Source: Symsagittifera roscoffensis (lineage: Eukaryota > Xenacoelomorpha > Acoela > Convolutidae). Taken from it: a stretch of 64,000 bases of DNA. The notes beneath the pieces are model-generated. The model was not told the DNA's origin and searched no databases. It saw only the letters and a list, made by a program, of their open reading frames with translations. This document shows, in pieces, positions 1-8,796 of this stretch. The position numbers were made by a program, and so were the translations under genes. The stretch spans positions 12,837,872-12,901,871 of the forward strand of contig NC_087068.1 of NCBI RefSeq assembly GCF_963678635.1, read 5' to 3'. Position 1 is the first letter of the stretch. Each line of letters opens with the position of its first letter.

Positions 1-113
1 AAAATTTATTTTTGAGCGCCTGAAACTTATTAACCATTCTTAAAAACTCTGAAAATAACTGGCGTTTTCTAAGAAGTTAGTGTTTCAAAAAATTAATAGA
101 AGAAATGATACTG

Positions 114-187
114 CGCCCGACAAAGGAACCGAACCCTTTGAACGTCGGATTACAAGTCCAACGCTCTACCGACTGAGCTAGCAGGGC
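114..187 (-). tRNA. Lys-derived KB, anticodon TGT (Thr)
   Basis: KB body of 74 nt with one extra base around the T arm. Anticodon loop CTTGTAA would read ACA. Confidence 0.55.
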
Positions 188-298
188 TTAAAGATTACGC
201 TAGTCTTTCAAATACAAGAATTCGAAGCTTTGGATCCTAAAACCAATGACTAAGTGCTCTTTTTTTTGCAGAATTCTCTCATTCGGAGGTTCTGTTCT

Positions 299-372
299 CG
301 CTCCTGGGTTTGCTTAACTCACCAACCTTTGGTTTGACAGCCGAACGCGCTAGCCGATTGCGCCCCAAGAGC
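299..372 (-). tRNA. Asn-derived NB, anticodon GTC
   Basis: NB copy with extra T-stem mismatches; probable pseudogene. Confidence 0.45.
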
Positions 373-517
373 TCTATACATAAGTGTCGGTTGATTTTTT
401 TAGTCATCATTCAAGCTTTTTCCATGGGTAAAATTTATTTTTGAGAGTCTGACACTTATTAAGCATCCTTAAAAACTCTGAAAATAACTGGCGTTTTCAA
501 TGAAGTACGATTGTTTC

Positions 518-522
518 AAAAA
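518..522 (-). terminator. Pol III terminator of KA (exemplar)
   Basis: Five A on the plus strand, read as TTTTT about 24 nt past the 3' end of the KA gene at 546-618. Confidence 0.7.
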
Positions 523-556
523 TTTTAACAGAAGAAATGATACTTCGCCCCACAAG

Positions 557-567
557 GGACTCGAACC
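557..567 (-). promoter_or_regulatory. B box of KA (exemplar)
   Basis: GGTTCGAGTCC on the minus strand is a perfect B-box match in the T arm. KB reads GGTTCGGTTCC and NB reads GGATTAAGCCC at this place. Confidence 0.85.
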
Positions 568-599
568 CTTGACCGTTGGATTAAAAGTCCAACGCTCTA

Positions 600-611
600 C
601 CGACTGAGCTA
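600..611 (-). promoter_or_regulatory. A box of KA (exemplar)
   Basis: TAGCTCAGTCGG on the minus strand matches the pol III A-box consensus in the D arm. Confidence 0.85.
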
Positions 612-759
612 GCAGGGCTCGAATATTTTGCTAGTCTTACAGAACGATTCTGTCAAAATCAAGAATTGAAATTGATAATTTAGTGCTCCTATTTTGAAAT
701 TGATAATTTAGTGCTCTTATCTTTTGCAGAAAAGTCTGATTCTGTGGTTCTACTGTTCT

Positions 760-766
760 CGCTCCT

Positions 767-805
<39 letters not shown>

Positions 806-820
806 TTGCGCCACAAGAGC
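760..820 (-). pseudogene. Asn-derived NA, 13-nt deletion (61 nt)
   Basis: Loss of one 13-nt unit (cgaacgcgctagc on the plus strand) removes part of the D arm and anticodon stem. Anticodon GTT remains. Confidence 0.85.
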
Positions 821-959
821 TCGATAAAAAATCATTGTATGAAAAGAATTATTTTTGAGCGCCTGAAACTTATTAACCATTCTTAAAAACTCTGAAAATA
901 ACTGGCGTTTTCTAAGAAGTTAGAGTGTTTCAAAAAAATTAATAGAAGAAATGATACTG

Positions 960-1026
960 CGCCCGACAAGGAACCCTTGAGCGTCGGATTAAAAGTCCAA
1001 CGCTCTACCGACTGAGCTAGCAGGGC
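960..1026 (-). pseudogene. Lys-derived KB, T-arm deletion (67 nt)
   Basis: A 6-nt loss collapses the T loop and removes the B box. Confidence 0.85.
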
Positions 1027-1139
1027 TAAAAGATTACGCTAGTCTTTCAAATACAAGAATTCGAAGCTTTGGATCCTAAAACGAATGACTAAGTGCTCAT
1101 TTTTTTTTGCAGAAATCTCTCATTCTGAGGTTCTGTTCT

Positions 1140-1213
1140 CGCTCCTGGGTGGGCTTAATCCACCAACTTTTGGGTTGACAGCCAAACGCGCTAGCCGATT
1201 GCGCCCCAAGAGC
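1140..1213 (-). tRNA. Asn-derived NB, anticodon GTC
   Basis: NB copy in a type-B flank, with an additional change in the anticodon stem (ccaaac). Confidence 0.45.
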
Positions 1214-1386
1214 TCTATACATAAGTGTCGGTTGATTTTTTTAGGCATCATTCAAGCTTTTTACATGGGTAAAACTTATTTTTGAGAGTCTGACACTTAT
1301 TAAGCATCCTTAAAAACTCTGAAAATAACTGGCGTTTTCAATGAAGTACGATTGTTTCAAAAATTTTAACAGAAGAAATGATACTT

Positions 1387-1459
1387 CGCCCCACAAGGGA
1401 CTCGAACCCTTGACCGTTGGATTAAAAGTCCAACGCTCTACCGACTGAGCTAGCAGGGC
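1387..1459 (-). tRNA. tRNA-Lys(TTT), KA
   Basis: Intact KA copy. Confidence 0.9.
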
Positions 1460-1600
1460 TCGAATATTTTGCTAGTCTTACAGAACGATTCTGTCAAAAT
1501 CAAGAATTGAAATTGATAATTTAGTGCTCCTATTTTGAAATTGATAATTTAGTGCTCTTATCTTTTGCAGAAAAGTCTGATTCTGTGGTTCTACTGTTCT

Positions 1601-1607
1601 CGCTCCT

Positions 1608-1663
<56 letters not shown>

Positions 1664-1674
1664 TCCACAAGAGC
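1601..1674 (-). tRNA. tRNA-Asn(GTT), NA
   Basis: NA copy with one D-stem mismatch (GAGC instead of GCGC). Confidence 0.8.
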
Positions 1675-1813
1675 TTGATAAAAAATCACTTTAAGAAAAA
1701 AATTATTTTTGAGCGCCTGAAACTTATTAACCATTCTTAAATGCTCTGAAAATAACTGGCGTTTTCTAAGAAGTACGATTGTTTCAAAAACTTTAATAGA
1801 AGAAATGATACTT

Positions 1814-1886
1814 CGCCCCACAAGGGACTCGAACCCTTGACCGTTGGACTAAAAGTCCAATGCTCTACCGACTGAGCTAGCAGGGC
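1814..1886 (-). tRNA. tRNA-Lys(TTT), KA variant
   Basis: Loop CTTTTAG (G38) and A at position 26; otherwise intact. Confidence 0.8.
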
Positions 1887-2027
1887 TCGAATGTTTTGCT
1901 AGTCTTACAGAACGATTTTGTCAAAATCAAGAATTGAAATTGATAATTTAGTGCTCCTATTTTGAAATTGATAATTTAGTGCTCTCATCTTTTGCAGAAA
2001 AGTCTGATTCTGTGGTTCTGCTGTTCT

Positions 2028-2101
2028 CGCTCCTGAGTGGGCTTAATCCACGAACCTTTGGGTTGACAGCCGAACGCGCTAGCCGATTGCGCCCAAAGAG
2101 C
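2028..2101 (-). tRNA. Asn-derived NB, GTC, A-type flank
   Basis: Chimera: NB body behind an A-type 3' flank, so the TTTT terminator is kept. Confidence 0.5.
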
Positions 2102-2274
2102 TTTATACATAAGTGTCGGTTGGGTTTTTTAGTCATCATTCAAGCTTTTTCCATGGGTAAAATTTATTTTTGAGCGCCTGAAACTTATTAACCATTCTTA
2201 AAAACTCTGAAAATAACTGGCGTTTTCTAAGAAGTTAGAGTGTTTCAAAAAAATTAATAGAAGAAATGATACTG

Positions 2275-2341
2275 CGCCCGACAAGGAACCCTTGAACGTC
2301 GGATTAAAAGTCCAACGCTCTACCGACTGAGCTAGCAGGGC
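2275..2341 (-). pseudogene. Lys-derived KB, T-arm deletion (67 nt)
   Basis: Same 6-nt T-arm loss as 960-1026. Confidence 0.85.
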
Positions 2342-2454
2342 TAAAAGATTACGCTAGTCTTTCAAATACAAGAATTCGAAGCTTTGGATCCTAAAACGAA
2401 TGACTAAGTGCTCATTTTTTTTTGCAGAAATCTCTCATTCTGAGGTTCTGTTCT

Positions 2455-2528
2455 CGCTCCTGGGTGGGCTTAATCCACCAACTTTTGGGTTGACAGCCGA
2501 ACGCGCTAGCCGATTGCGCCCCAAGAGC
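2455..2528 (-). tRNA. Asn-derived NB exemplar, anticodon GTC
   Basis: A 74-nt Asn body in which the anticodon loop reads CTGTCAA, giving GTC (an Asp anticodon). On the minus strand the acceptor GCTCTTG/CAGGAGC and D arm are intact, but position 8 is G instead of T, the anticodon stem TTCGG/CCCAA has a central C-C mismatch, and the T loop reads ATTAAGC instead of TTCAAGC. That last change loses C56 and spoils the B box. The 3' flank lacks the TTTT found beside NA. These shared defects suggest a decayed gene co-amplified with the array, not a real tRNA-Asp. Copies called NB below share them. Many NB copies also have an A in the T stem (taattcacc on the plus strand). Confidence 0.5.
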
Positions 2529-2701
2529 TCTATACATAAGTGTCGGTTGATTTTTTTAGGCATCATTCAAGCTTTTTACATGGGTAAAACTTATTTTTGA
2601 GAGTCTGACACTTATTAAGCATCCTTAAAAACTCTGAAAATAACTGGCGTTTTCAATGAAGTACGATTGTTTCAAAAATTTTAACAGAAGAAATGATACT
2701 T

Positions 2702-2774
2702 CGCCCCACAAGGGACTCGAACCCTTGACCGTTGGATTAAAAGTCCAACGCTCTACCGACTGAGCTAGCAGGGC
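2702..2774 (-). tRNA. tRNA-Lys(TTT), KA
   Basis: Intact KA copy. Confidence 0.9.
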
Positions 2775-2915
2775 TCGAATATTTTGCTAGTCTTACAGAA
2801 CGATTCTGTCAAAATCAAGAATTGAAATTGATAATTTAGTGCTCCTATTTTGAAATTGATAATTTAGTGCTCTTATCTTTTGCAGAAAAGTCTGATTCTG
2901 TGGTTCTACTGTTCT

Positions 2916-2922
2916 CGCTCCT

Positions 2923-2978
<56 letters not shown>

Positions 2979-2989
2979 TCCACAAGAGC
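2916..2989 (-). tRNA. tRNA-Asn(GTT), NA
   Basis: NA with one D-stem mismatch, as at 1601. Confidence 0.8.
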
Positions 2990-3128
2990 TTGATAAAAAA
3001 TCACTTTAAGAAAAAAATTATTTTTGAGCGCCTGAAACTTATTAACCATTCTTAAATGCTCTGAAAATAACTGGCGTTTTCTAAGAAGTACGATTGTTTC
3101 AAAAACTTTAATAGAAGAAATGATACTT

Positions 3129-3200
3129 CGCCCCACAAGGACTCGAACCCTTGACCGTTGGACTAAAAGTCCAATGCTCTACCGACTGAGCTAGCAGGGC
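3129..3200 (-). tRNA. Lys-derived KA, 72 nt
   Basis: One base lost at the T stem and G38 in the loop; folding of the T arm is weakened. Confidence 0.6.
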
Positions 3201-3341
3201 TCGAATGTTTTGCTAGTCTTACAGAACGATTTTGTCAAAATCAAGAATTGAAATTGATAATTTAGTGCTCCTATTTTGAAATTGATAATTTAGTGCTCTC
3301 ATCTTTTGCAGAAAAGTCTGATTCTGTGGTTCTGCTGTTCT

Positions 3342-3415
3342 CGCTCCTGAGTGGGCTTAATCCACGAACCTTTGGGTTGACAGCCGAACGCGCTAGCCGA
3401 TTGCGCCCAAAGAGC
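3342..3415 (-). tRNA. Asn-derived NB, GTC, A-type flank
   Basis: Chimera like 2028-2101. Confidence 0.5.
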
Positions 3416-3588
3416 TTTATACATAAGTGTCGGTTGGGTTTTTTAGTCATCATTCAAGCTTTTTCCATGGGTAAAATTTATTTTTGAGCGCCTGAAACTT
3501 ATTAACCATTCTTAAAAACTCTGAAAATAACTGGCGTTTTCTAAGAAGTTAGAGTGTTTCAAAAAAATTAATAGAAGAAATGATACTG

Positions 3589-3662
3589 CGCCCGACAAAG
3601 GAACCGAACCCTTTGAACGTCGGATTACAAGTCCAACGCTCTACCGACTGAGCTAGCAGGGC
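3589..3662 (-). tRNA. Lys-derived KB, anticodon TGT (Thr)
   Basis: 74-nt KB with one extra base. Confidence 0.55.
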
Positions 3663-3773
3663 TTAAAGATTACGCTAGTCTTTCAAATACAAGAGTTCGA
3701 AGCTTTGGATCCTAAAACCAATGACTAAGTGCTCTTTTTTCTGCAGAATTCTCTCATTCGGAGGTTCTGTTCT

Positions 3774-3847
3774 CGCTCCTGGGTTTGCTTAATTCACCAA
3801 CCTTTGGGTTGACAGCCGAACGCGCTAGCCGATTGCGCCCCAAGAGC
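3774..3847 (-). tRNA. Asn-derived NB, anticodon GTC
   Basis: NB copy with added T-stem mismatches (gggtttgctt). Confidence 0.45.
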
Positions 3848-4021
3848 TCTATACATAAGTGTCGGTTGATTTTTTTTAGTCATCATTCAAGCTTTTTCCA
3901 TGGGTAAAATTTATTTTTGAGAGTCTGACACTTATTAAGCATCCTTAAAAACTCTGAAAATAACTGGCGTTTTCAATGAAGTACGATTGTTTCAAAAACT
4001 TTAATAGAAGAAATGAAACTT

Positions 4022-4094
4022 CGCCCCACAAGGGACTCGAACCCTTGACCGTTGGATTAAAAGTCCAACGCTCTACCGACTGAGCTAGCAGGGC
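4022..4094 (-). tRNA. tRNA-Lys(TTT), KA
   Basis: Intact KA copy. Confidence 0.9.
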
Positions 4095-4144
4095 TCGAAT
4101 GTTTTGCTAGTCTTACAGAACGATTTTGTCAAAATCAAGAATTT

Positions 4145-4200
4145 AAATTGATAATTTAGTGCTCCTATTTTGAAATTGATAATTTAGTGCTCTTATCTTT
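4145..4200. repeat. 28-bp spacer repeat, two copies (exemplar)
   Basis: Two tandem copies of an AT-rich 28-mer beginning aaattgataatttagtgctc. Most type-A spacers have two copies. Single-copy versions are seen near 12251, 14401, 16074, 20340 and 22029, and a three-copy version at 44904-44987. Confidence 0.85.
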
Positions 4201-4205
4201 TGCAG

Positions 4206-4209
4206 AAAA
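4206..4209 (-). terminator. Pol III terminator of NA (exemplar)
   Basis: TTTT on the minus strand, 27 nt past the 3' end of the NA gene at 4236-4309. The matching site in NB flanks is reduced to three T. Confidence 0.65.
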
Positions 4210-4235
4210 GTCTGATTCTGTGGTTCTGCTGTTCT

Positions 4236-4242
4236 CGCTCCT

Positions 4243-4303
<61 letters not shown>

Positions 4304-4309
4304 AAGAGC
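4236..4309 (-). tRNA. tRNA-Asn(GTT), NA exemplar
   Basis: Decodes AAC/AAU asparagine codons. On the minus strand the acceptor GCTCTTG/CAGGAGC has one G-T pair, T8 is present, the D arm is GCGC-AATCGGTTA-GCGC, the anticodon stem TTCGG/CCGAA is perfect around loop CTGTTAA (GTT), and the T arm GGTGG-TTCAAGC-CCACC gives a good B box. G73, no CCA, no intron, 74 nt. The body is close to the animal tRNA-Asn consensus as I remember it. A TTTT terminator lies 27 nt downstream and an AT-rich, TATA-like flank lies upstream. Copies called NA below share this body; most read GGCTA instead of GGTTA in the D loop. Confidence 0.93.
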
Positions 4310-4448
4310 TTGATAAAAAATCACTTTAAGAAAAAAGTTATTTTTGAGCGCCTGAAACTTATTAACCATTCTTAAATGCTCTGAAAATAACTGGCGTTTT
4401 CTAAGAAGTACGATTGTTTCAAAAAGTTTAATAGAAGAAATGATACTT

Positions 4449-4521
4449 CGCCCCACAAGGGACTCGAACCCTTGACCGTTGGATTAAAAGTCCAACGCTA
4501 TACCGACTGAGCTAGCAGGGC
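4449..4521 (-). tRNA. tRNA-Lys(TTT), KA
   Basis: KA with one D-stem change (gctata). Confidence 0.85.
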
Positions 4522-4662
4522 TCGAATGTTTTGCTAGTCTTACAGAACGATTTTGTCAAAATCAAGAATTGAAATGGATAATTTAGTGCTCCTATTTTGA
4601 AATTGATAATTTAGTGCTCTTATCTTTTGCAGAAAAGTCTGATTCTGTGGTTCTGCTGTTCT

Positions 4663-4736
4663 CGCTCCTGGGTGGGCTTAATTCACCAACCTTTGGGTTG
4701 ACAGCCGAACGCGCTAGCCGATTGCGCCCCAAGAGC
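4663..4736 (-). tRNA. Asn-derived NB, GTC, A-type flank
   Basis: NB body with A-type 3' flank and terminator. Confidence 0.5.
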
Positions 4737-4909
4737 TCTATACATAAGTGTCGGTTGATTTTTTTAGTCATCATTCAAGCTTTTTCCATGGGTAAAATTT
4801 ATTTTTGAGCGCCTGAAACTTATTAACCATTCTTAAAAACTCTGAAAATAACTGGCGTTTTCTAAGAAGTTAGAGTGTTTCAAAAAAATTAATAGAAGAA
4901 ATGATACTG

Positions 4910-4983
4910 CGCCCGACAAAGGAACCGAACCCTTTGAACGTCGGATTGCAAGTCCAACGCTCTACCGACTGAGCTAGCAGGGC
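4910..4983 (-). tRNA. Lys-derived KB, anticodon TGC (Ala)
   Basis: Loop CTTGCAA; the only TGC copy seen. It corresponds to the TGT copy at 114 in the duplicated block. Confidence 0.55.
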
Positions 4984-5094
4984 TTAAAGATTACGCTAGT
5001 CTTTCAAATACAAGAATTCGAAGCTTTGGATCCTAAAACCAATGACTAAGTGCTCTTTTTTTTGCAGAATTCTCTCATTCGGAGGTTCTGTTCT

Positions 5095-5168
5095 CGCTCC
5101 TGGGTTTGCTTAACTCACCAACCTTTGGGTTGACAGCCGAACGCGCTAGCCGATTGCGCCCCAAGAGC
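5095..5168 (-). tRNA. Asn-derived NB, anticodon GTC
   Basis: NB copy with added T-stem mismatches. Confidence 0.45.
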
Positions 5169-5342
5169 TCTATACATAAGTGTCGGTTGATTTTTTTAGT
5201 CATCATTCAAGCTTTTTCCATGGGTAAAATTTATTTTTGAGAGTCTGACACTTATTAAGCATCCTTAAAAAACTCTGAAAATAACTGGCGTTTTCAATGA
5301 AGTACGATTGTTTCAAAAATTTTAACAGAAGAAATGATACTT

Positions 5343-5415
5343 CGCCCCACAAGGGACTCGAACCCTTGACCGTTGGATTAAAAGTCCAACGCTCTACCGA
5401 CTGAGCTAGCAGGGC
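5343..5415 (-). tRNA. tRNA-Lys(TTT), KA
   Basis: Intact KA copy. Confidence 0.9.
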
Positions 5416-5556
5416 TCGAATATTTTGCTAGTCTTACAGAACGATTCTGTCAAAATCAAGAATTGAAATTGATAATTTAGTGCTCCTATTTTGAAATTGA
5501 TAATTTAGTGCTCTTATCTTTTGCAGAAAAGTCTGATTCTGTGGTTCTACTGTTCT

Positions 5557-5563
5557 CGCTCCT

Positions 5564-5602
<39 letters not shown>

Positions 5603-5617
5603 TTGCGCCACAAGAGC
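5557..5617 (-). pseudogene. Asn-derived NA, 13-nt deletion (61 nt)
   Basis: Same deletion as 760-820. Confidence 0.85.
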
Positions 5618-5756
5618 TCGATAAAAAATCATTGTATGAAAAGAATTATTTTTGAGCGCCTGAAACTTATTAACCATTCTTAAAAACTCTGAAAATAACT
5701 GGCGTTTTCTAAGAAGTTAGAGTGTTTCAAAAAAATTAATAGAAGAAATGATACTG

Positions 5757-5823
5757 CGCCCGACAAGGAACCCTTGAACGTCGGATTAAAAGTCCAACGC
5801 TCTACCGACTGAGCTAGCAGGGC
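5757..5823 (-). pseudogene. Lys-derived KB, T-arm deletion (67 nt)
   Basis: Same 6-nt loss as 960-1026. Confidence 0.85.
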
Positions 5824-5937
5824 TAAAAGATTACGCTAGTCTTTCAAATACAAGAATTCGAAGCTTTGGATCCTAAAACGAATGACTAAGTGCTCATTTT
5901 TTTTTTGCAGAAATCTCTCATTCTGAGGTTCTGTTCT

Positions 5938-6011
5938 CGCTCCTGGGTGGGCTTAATCCACCAACTTTTGGGTTGACAGCCGAACGCGCTAGCCGATTGC
6001 GCCCCAAGAGC
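5938..6011 (-). tRNA. Asn-derived NB, anticodon GTC
   Basis: NB copy; the Lys gene expected to its right is missing. Confidence 0.45.
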
Positions 6012-6347
6012 TCTATACATAAGTGTCGGTTGATTTTTTTAGGCATCATTCAAGCTTTTTACATGGGTAAAACTTATTTTTGAGAGTCTGACACTTATTA
6101 AGCATCCTTAAAAACTCTGAAAATAACTGGCGTTTTCAATGAAGTACGATTGTTTCAAAAATTTTAACAGAAGAAATGATACTAAGTGTCGGTTGATTTT
6201 TTTAGGCATCATTCGAGCTTTTTACATGGGTAAAAATTTTTTTTGAGAGTCTGACACTTATTAAGCATCCTTAAAAACTCTGAAAATAACTGGCGTTTTC
6301 AATGAAGTACGATTGTTTCAAAAATTTTAACAGAAGAAATGATACTT
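6012..6347. repeat. Gene-free stretch: duplicated NB-KA spacer without tRNA
   Basis: The normal NB-KA spacer runs to about 6183 and then restarts within its own sequence (6184-6347) with no Lys gene in between. This leaves 336 bp without a gene. The join lies at a short 'ata' match and looks like an out-of-register recombination. Confidence 0.8.
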
Positions 6348-6420
6348 CGCCCCACAAGGGACTCGAACCCTTGACCGTTGGATTAAAAGTCCAACGCTCT
6401 ACCGACTGAGCTAGCAGGGC
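6348..6420 (-). tRNA. tRNA-Lys(TTT), KA
   Basis: Intact KA copy. Confidence 0.9.
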
Positions 6421-6561
6421 TCGAATATTTTGCTAGTCTTACAGAACGATTCTGTCAAAATCAAGAATTGAAATTGATAATTTAGTGCTCCTATTTTGAA
6501 ATTGATAATTTAGTGCTCTTATCTTTTGCAGAAAAGTCTGATTCTGTGGCTCTACTGTTCT

Positions 6562-6568
6562 CGCTCCT

Positions 6569-6607
<39 letters not shown>

Positions 6608-6622
6608 TTGCGCCACAAGAGC
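6562..6622 (-). pseudogene. Asn-derived NA, 13-nt deletion (61 nt)
   Basis: Same deletion as 760-820. Confidence 0.85.
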
Positions 6623-6761
6623 TCGATAAAAAATCATTGTATGAAAAGAATTATTTTTGAGCGCCTGAAACTTATTAACCATTCTTAAAAACTCTGAAAA
6701 TAACTGGCGTTTTCTAAGAAGTTAGAGTGTTTCAAAAAAATTAATAGAAGAAATGATACTG

Positions 6762-6828
6762 CGCCCGACAAGGAACCCTTGAACGTCGGATTAAAAGTCC
6801 AACGCTCTACCGACTGAGCTAGCAGGGC
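6762..6828 (-). pseudogene. Lys-derived KB, T-arm deletion (67 nt)
   Basis: Same 6-nt loss as 960-1026. Confidence 0.85.
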
Positions 6829-6941
6829 TAAAAGATTACGCTAGTCTTTCAAATACAAGAATTCGAAGCTTTGGATCCTAAAACGAATGACTAAGTGCTC
6901 ATTTTTTTTTGCAGAAATCTCTCATTCTGAGGTTCTGTTCT

Positions 6942-7015
6942 CGCTCCTGGGTGGGCTTAATCCACCAACTTTTGGGTTGACAGCCGAACGCGCTAGCCGA
7001 TTGCGCCCCAAGAGC
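6942..7015 (-). tRNA. Asn-derived NB, anticodon GTC
   Basis: NB copy, type-B flank. Confidence 0.45.
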
Positions 7016-7188
7016 TCTATACATAAGTGTCGGTTGATTTTTTTAGGCATCATTCAAGCTTTTTACATGGGTAAAACTTATTTTTGAGAGTCTGACACTT
7101 ATTAAGCATCCTTAAAAACTCTGAAAATAACTGGCGTTTTCAATGAAGTACGATTGTTTCAAAAATTTTAACAGAAGAAATGATACTT

Positions 7189-7261
7189 CGCCCCACAAGG
7201 GACTCGAACCCTTGACCGTTGGATTAAAAGTCCAACGCTCTACCGACTGATCTAGCAGGGC
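7189..7261 (-). tRNA. tRNA-Lys(TTT), KA variant
   Basis: One A-box/D-stem change (GATC for GCTC). Confidence 0.75.
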
Positions 7262-7402
7262 TCGAATATTTTGCTAGTCTTACAGAACGATTCTGTCAAA
7301 ATCAAGAATTGAAATTGATAATTTAGTGCTCATATTTTGAAATTGATAATTTAGTGCTCTTATCTTTTGCAGAAAAGTCTGATTCTGTGGTTCTACTGTT
7401 CT

Positions 7403-7409
7403 CGCTCCT

Positions 7410-7465
<56 letters not shown>

Positions 7466-7476
7466 TCCACAAGAGC
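7403..7476 (-). tRNA. tRNA-Asn(GTT), NA
   Basis: One D-stem mismatch, as at 1601. Confidence 0.8.
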
Positions 7477-7615
7477 TTGATAAAAAATCACTTTAAGAAA
7501 AAAATTATTTTTGAGCGCCTGAAACTTATTAACCATTCTTAAATGCTCTGAAAATAACTGGCGTTTTCTAAGAAGTACGATTGTTTCAAAAACTTTAATA
7601 GAAGAAATGATACTT

Positions 7616-7688
7616 CGCCCCACAAGGGACTCGAACCCTTGACCGTTGGACTAGAAGTCCAATGCTCTACCGACTGAGCTAGCAGGGC
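7616..7688 (-). tRNA. Lys-derived KA, anticodon TCT (Arg)
   Basis: Loop CTTCTAG on a KA body; the equivalent copies at 1814 and 3129 read TTT. Confidence 0.7.
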
Positions 7689-7829
7689 TCGAATGTTTTG
7701 CTAGTCTTACAGAACGATTTTGTCAAAATCAAGAATTGAAATTGATAATTTAGTGCTCCTATTTTGAAATTGATAATTTAGTGCTCTCATCTTTTGCAGA
7801 AAAGTCTGATTCTGTGGTTCTGCTTTTCT

Positions 7830-7903
7830 CGCTCCTGAGTGGGCTTAATCCACGAACCTTTGGGTTGACAGCCGAACGCGCTAGCCGATTGCGCCCAAAG
7901 AGC
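7830..7903 (-). tRNA. Asn-derived NB, GTC, A-type flank
   Basis: Chimera like 2028-2101. Confidence 0.5.
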
Positions 7904-8076
7904 TTTATACATAAGTGTCGGTTGGTTTTTTTAGTCATCATTCAAGCTTTTTCCATGGGTAAAGTTTATTTTTGAGCGCCTGAAACTTATTAACCATTCT
8001 TAAAAACTCTGAAAATAACTGGCGTTTTCTAAGAAGTTAGAGTGTTTCAAAAAAATTAATAGAAGAAATGATACTG

Positions 8077-8150
8077 CGCCCGACAAAGGAACCGAACCCT
8101 TTGAACGTCGGATTATAAGTCCAACGCTCTACCGACTGAGCTAGCAGGGC
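8077..8150 (-). tRNA. Lys-derived KB, anticodon TAT (Ile)
   Basis: Loop CTTATAA; matches the TGT copy at 3589 in the duplicated block. Confidence 0.55.
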
Positions 8151-8261
8151 TTAAAGATTACGCTAGTCTTTCAAATACAAGAGTTCGAAGCTTTGGATCC
8201 TAAAACCAATGACTAAGTGCTCTTTTTTCTGCAGAATTCTCTCATTCGGAGGTTCTGTTCT

Positions 8262-8335
8262 CGCTCCTGGGTTTGCTTAATTCACCAACCTTTGGGTTGA
8301 CAGCCGAACGCGCTAGCCGATTGCGCCCCAAGAGC
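8262..8335 (-). tRNA. Asn-derived NB, anticodon GTC
   Basis: NB copy with added T-stem mismatches. Confidence 0.45.
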
Positions 8336-8508
8336 TCTATACATAAGTGTCGGTTGATTTTTTTAGTCATCATTCAAGCTTTTTCCATGGGTAAAATTTA
8401 TTTTTGAGAGTCTGACACTTATTAAGCATCCTTAAAAACTCTGAAAATAACTGGCGTTTTCAATGAAGTACGATTGTTTCAAAAACTTTAATAGAAGAAA
8501 TGAAACTT

Positions 8509-8581
8509 CGCCCCACAAGGGACTCGAACCCTTGACCGTTGGATTTAAAGTCCAACGCTCTACCGACTGAGCTAGCAGGGC
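8509..8581 (-). tRNA. Lys-derived KA, anticodon TTA (reads UAA)
   Basis: Full KA body with a single anticodon change (position 36 T to A): stem TTGGA/TCCAA, loop CTTTAAA. Acceptor, D arm, T arm, A box, B box and downstream T-run are all intact, so it should be transcribed and folded like KA. UUA pairs with the stop codon UAA, making this a predicted ochre-suppressor tRNA. The equivalent copy at 4022 reads TTT, so the change arose after the block was duplicated. LysRS uses the anticodon as an identity element, so charging is uncertain. Confidence 0.82.
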
Positions 8582-8722
8582 TCGAATGTTTTGCTAGTCT
8601 TACAGAACGATTTTGTCAAAATCAAGAATTGAAATTGATAATTTAGTGCTCCTATTTTGAAATTGATAATTTAGTGCTCTTATCTTTTGCAGAAAAGTCT
8701 GATTCTGTGGTTCTGCTGTTCT

Positions 8723-8729
8723 CGCTCCT

Positions 8730-8790
<61 letters not shown>

Positions 8791-8796
8791 AAGAGC
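8723..8796 (-). tRNA. tRNA-Asn(GTT), NA
   Basis: Intact NA copy. Confidence 0.92.

Larger units (their letters stand above)
546..618 (-). tRNA. tRNA-Lys(TTT), KA exemplar
   Basis: Decodes AAA/AAG lysine codons in cytosolic translation. On the minus strand the acceptor GCCCTGC pairs with GTGGGGC (two G-T wobbles), the D stem is GCTC/GAGC, the anticodon stem TTGGA/TCCAA encloses loop CTTTTAA (anticodon TTT), the variable loop is five bases, and the T arm is AAGGG-TTCGAGT-CCCTT. The discriminator is G73 and no CCA is encoded. A box (600-611) and B box (557-567) match consensus, and a T-run lies 24 nt downstream. Length 73 nt is normal, with no intron. All copies called KA below share this body unless a change is noted. 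I judge the class functional; which individual copies are expressed cannot be told. Confidence 0.93.
960..2274 (-). repeat. 1.3-kb unit, copy 1 (three tRNA pairs)
   Basis: This segment (KB, NB, KA, NA, KA, NB) is followed directly by a near-identical copy at 2275-3588, offset 1314-1315 bp. Both copies carry the same truncated KB and the same chimeric NB, so the duplication is recent. Confidence 0.85.
2275..3588 (-). repeat. 1.3-kb unit, copy 2
   Basis: Second tandem copy of 960-2274. One visible difference is a single-base loss in the T arm of the KA copy at 3129-3200. Confidence 0.85.
4095..4235. other. Exemplar spacer between KA and NA (type A)
   Basis: This is the 5' flank of KA and the 3' flank of NA. 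It holds a 28-bp direct repeat (two copies, 4145-4200) and, beside the NA 3' end, the AAAA on the plus strand that reads as the NA terminator. I see no gene in it. Confidence 0.75.

Noticed and set aside
2455-2528. Genuine tRNA-Asp(GTC)
   Set aside because: The NB body is plainly Asn-derived, with a stem mismatch, lost C56 and weak B box. It is better read as a recoded, decayed Asn copy.
6184-6347. Insertion of a mobile element
   Set aside because: The extra sequence is a second copy of the local NB-KA spacer, not foreign DNA.
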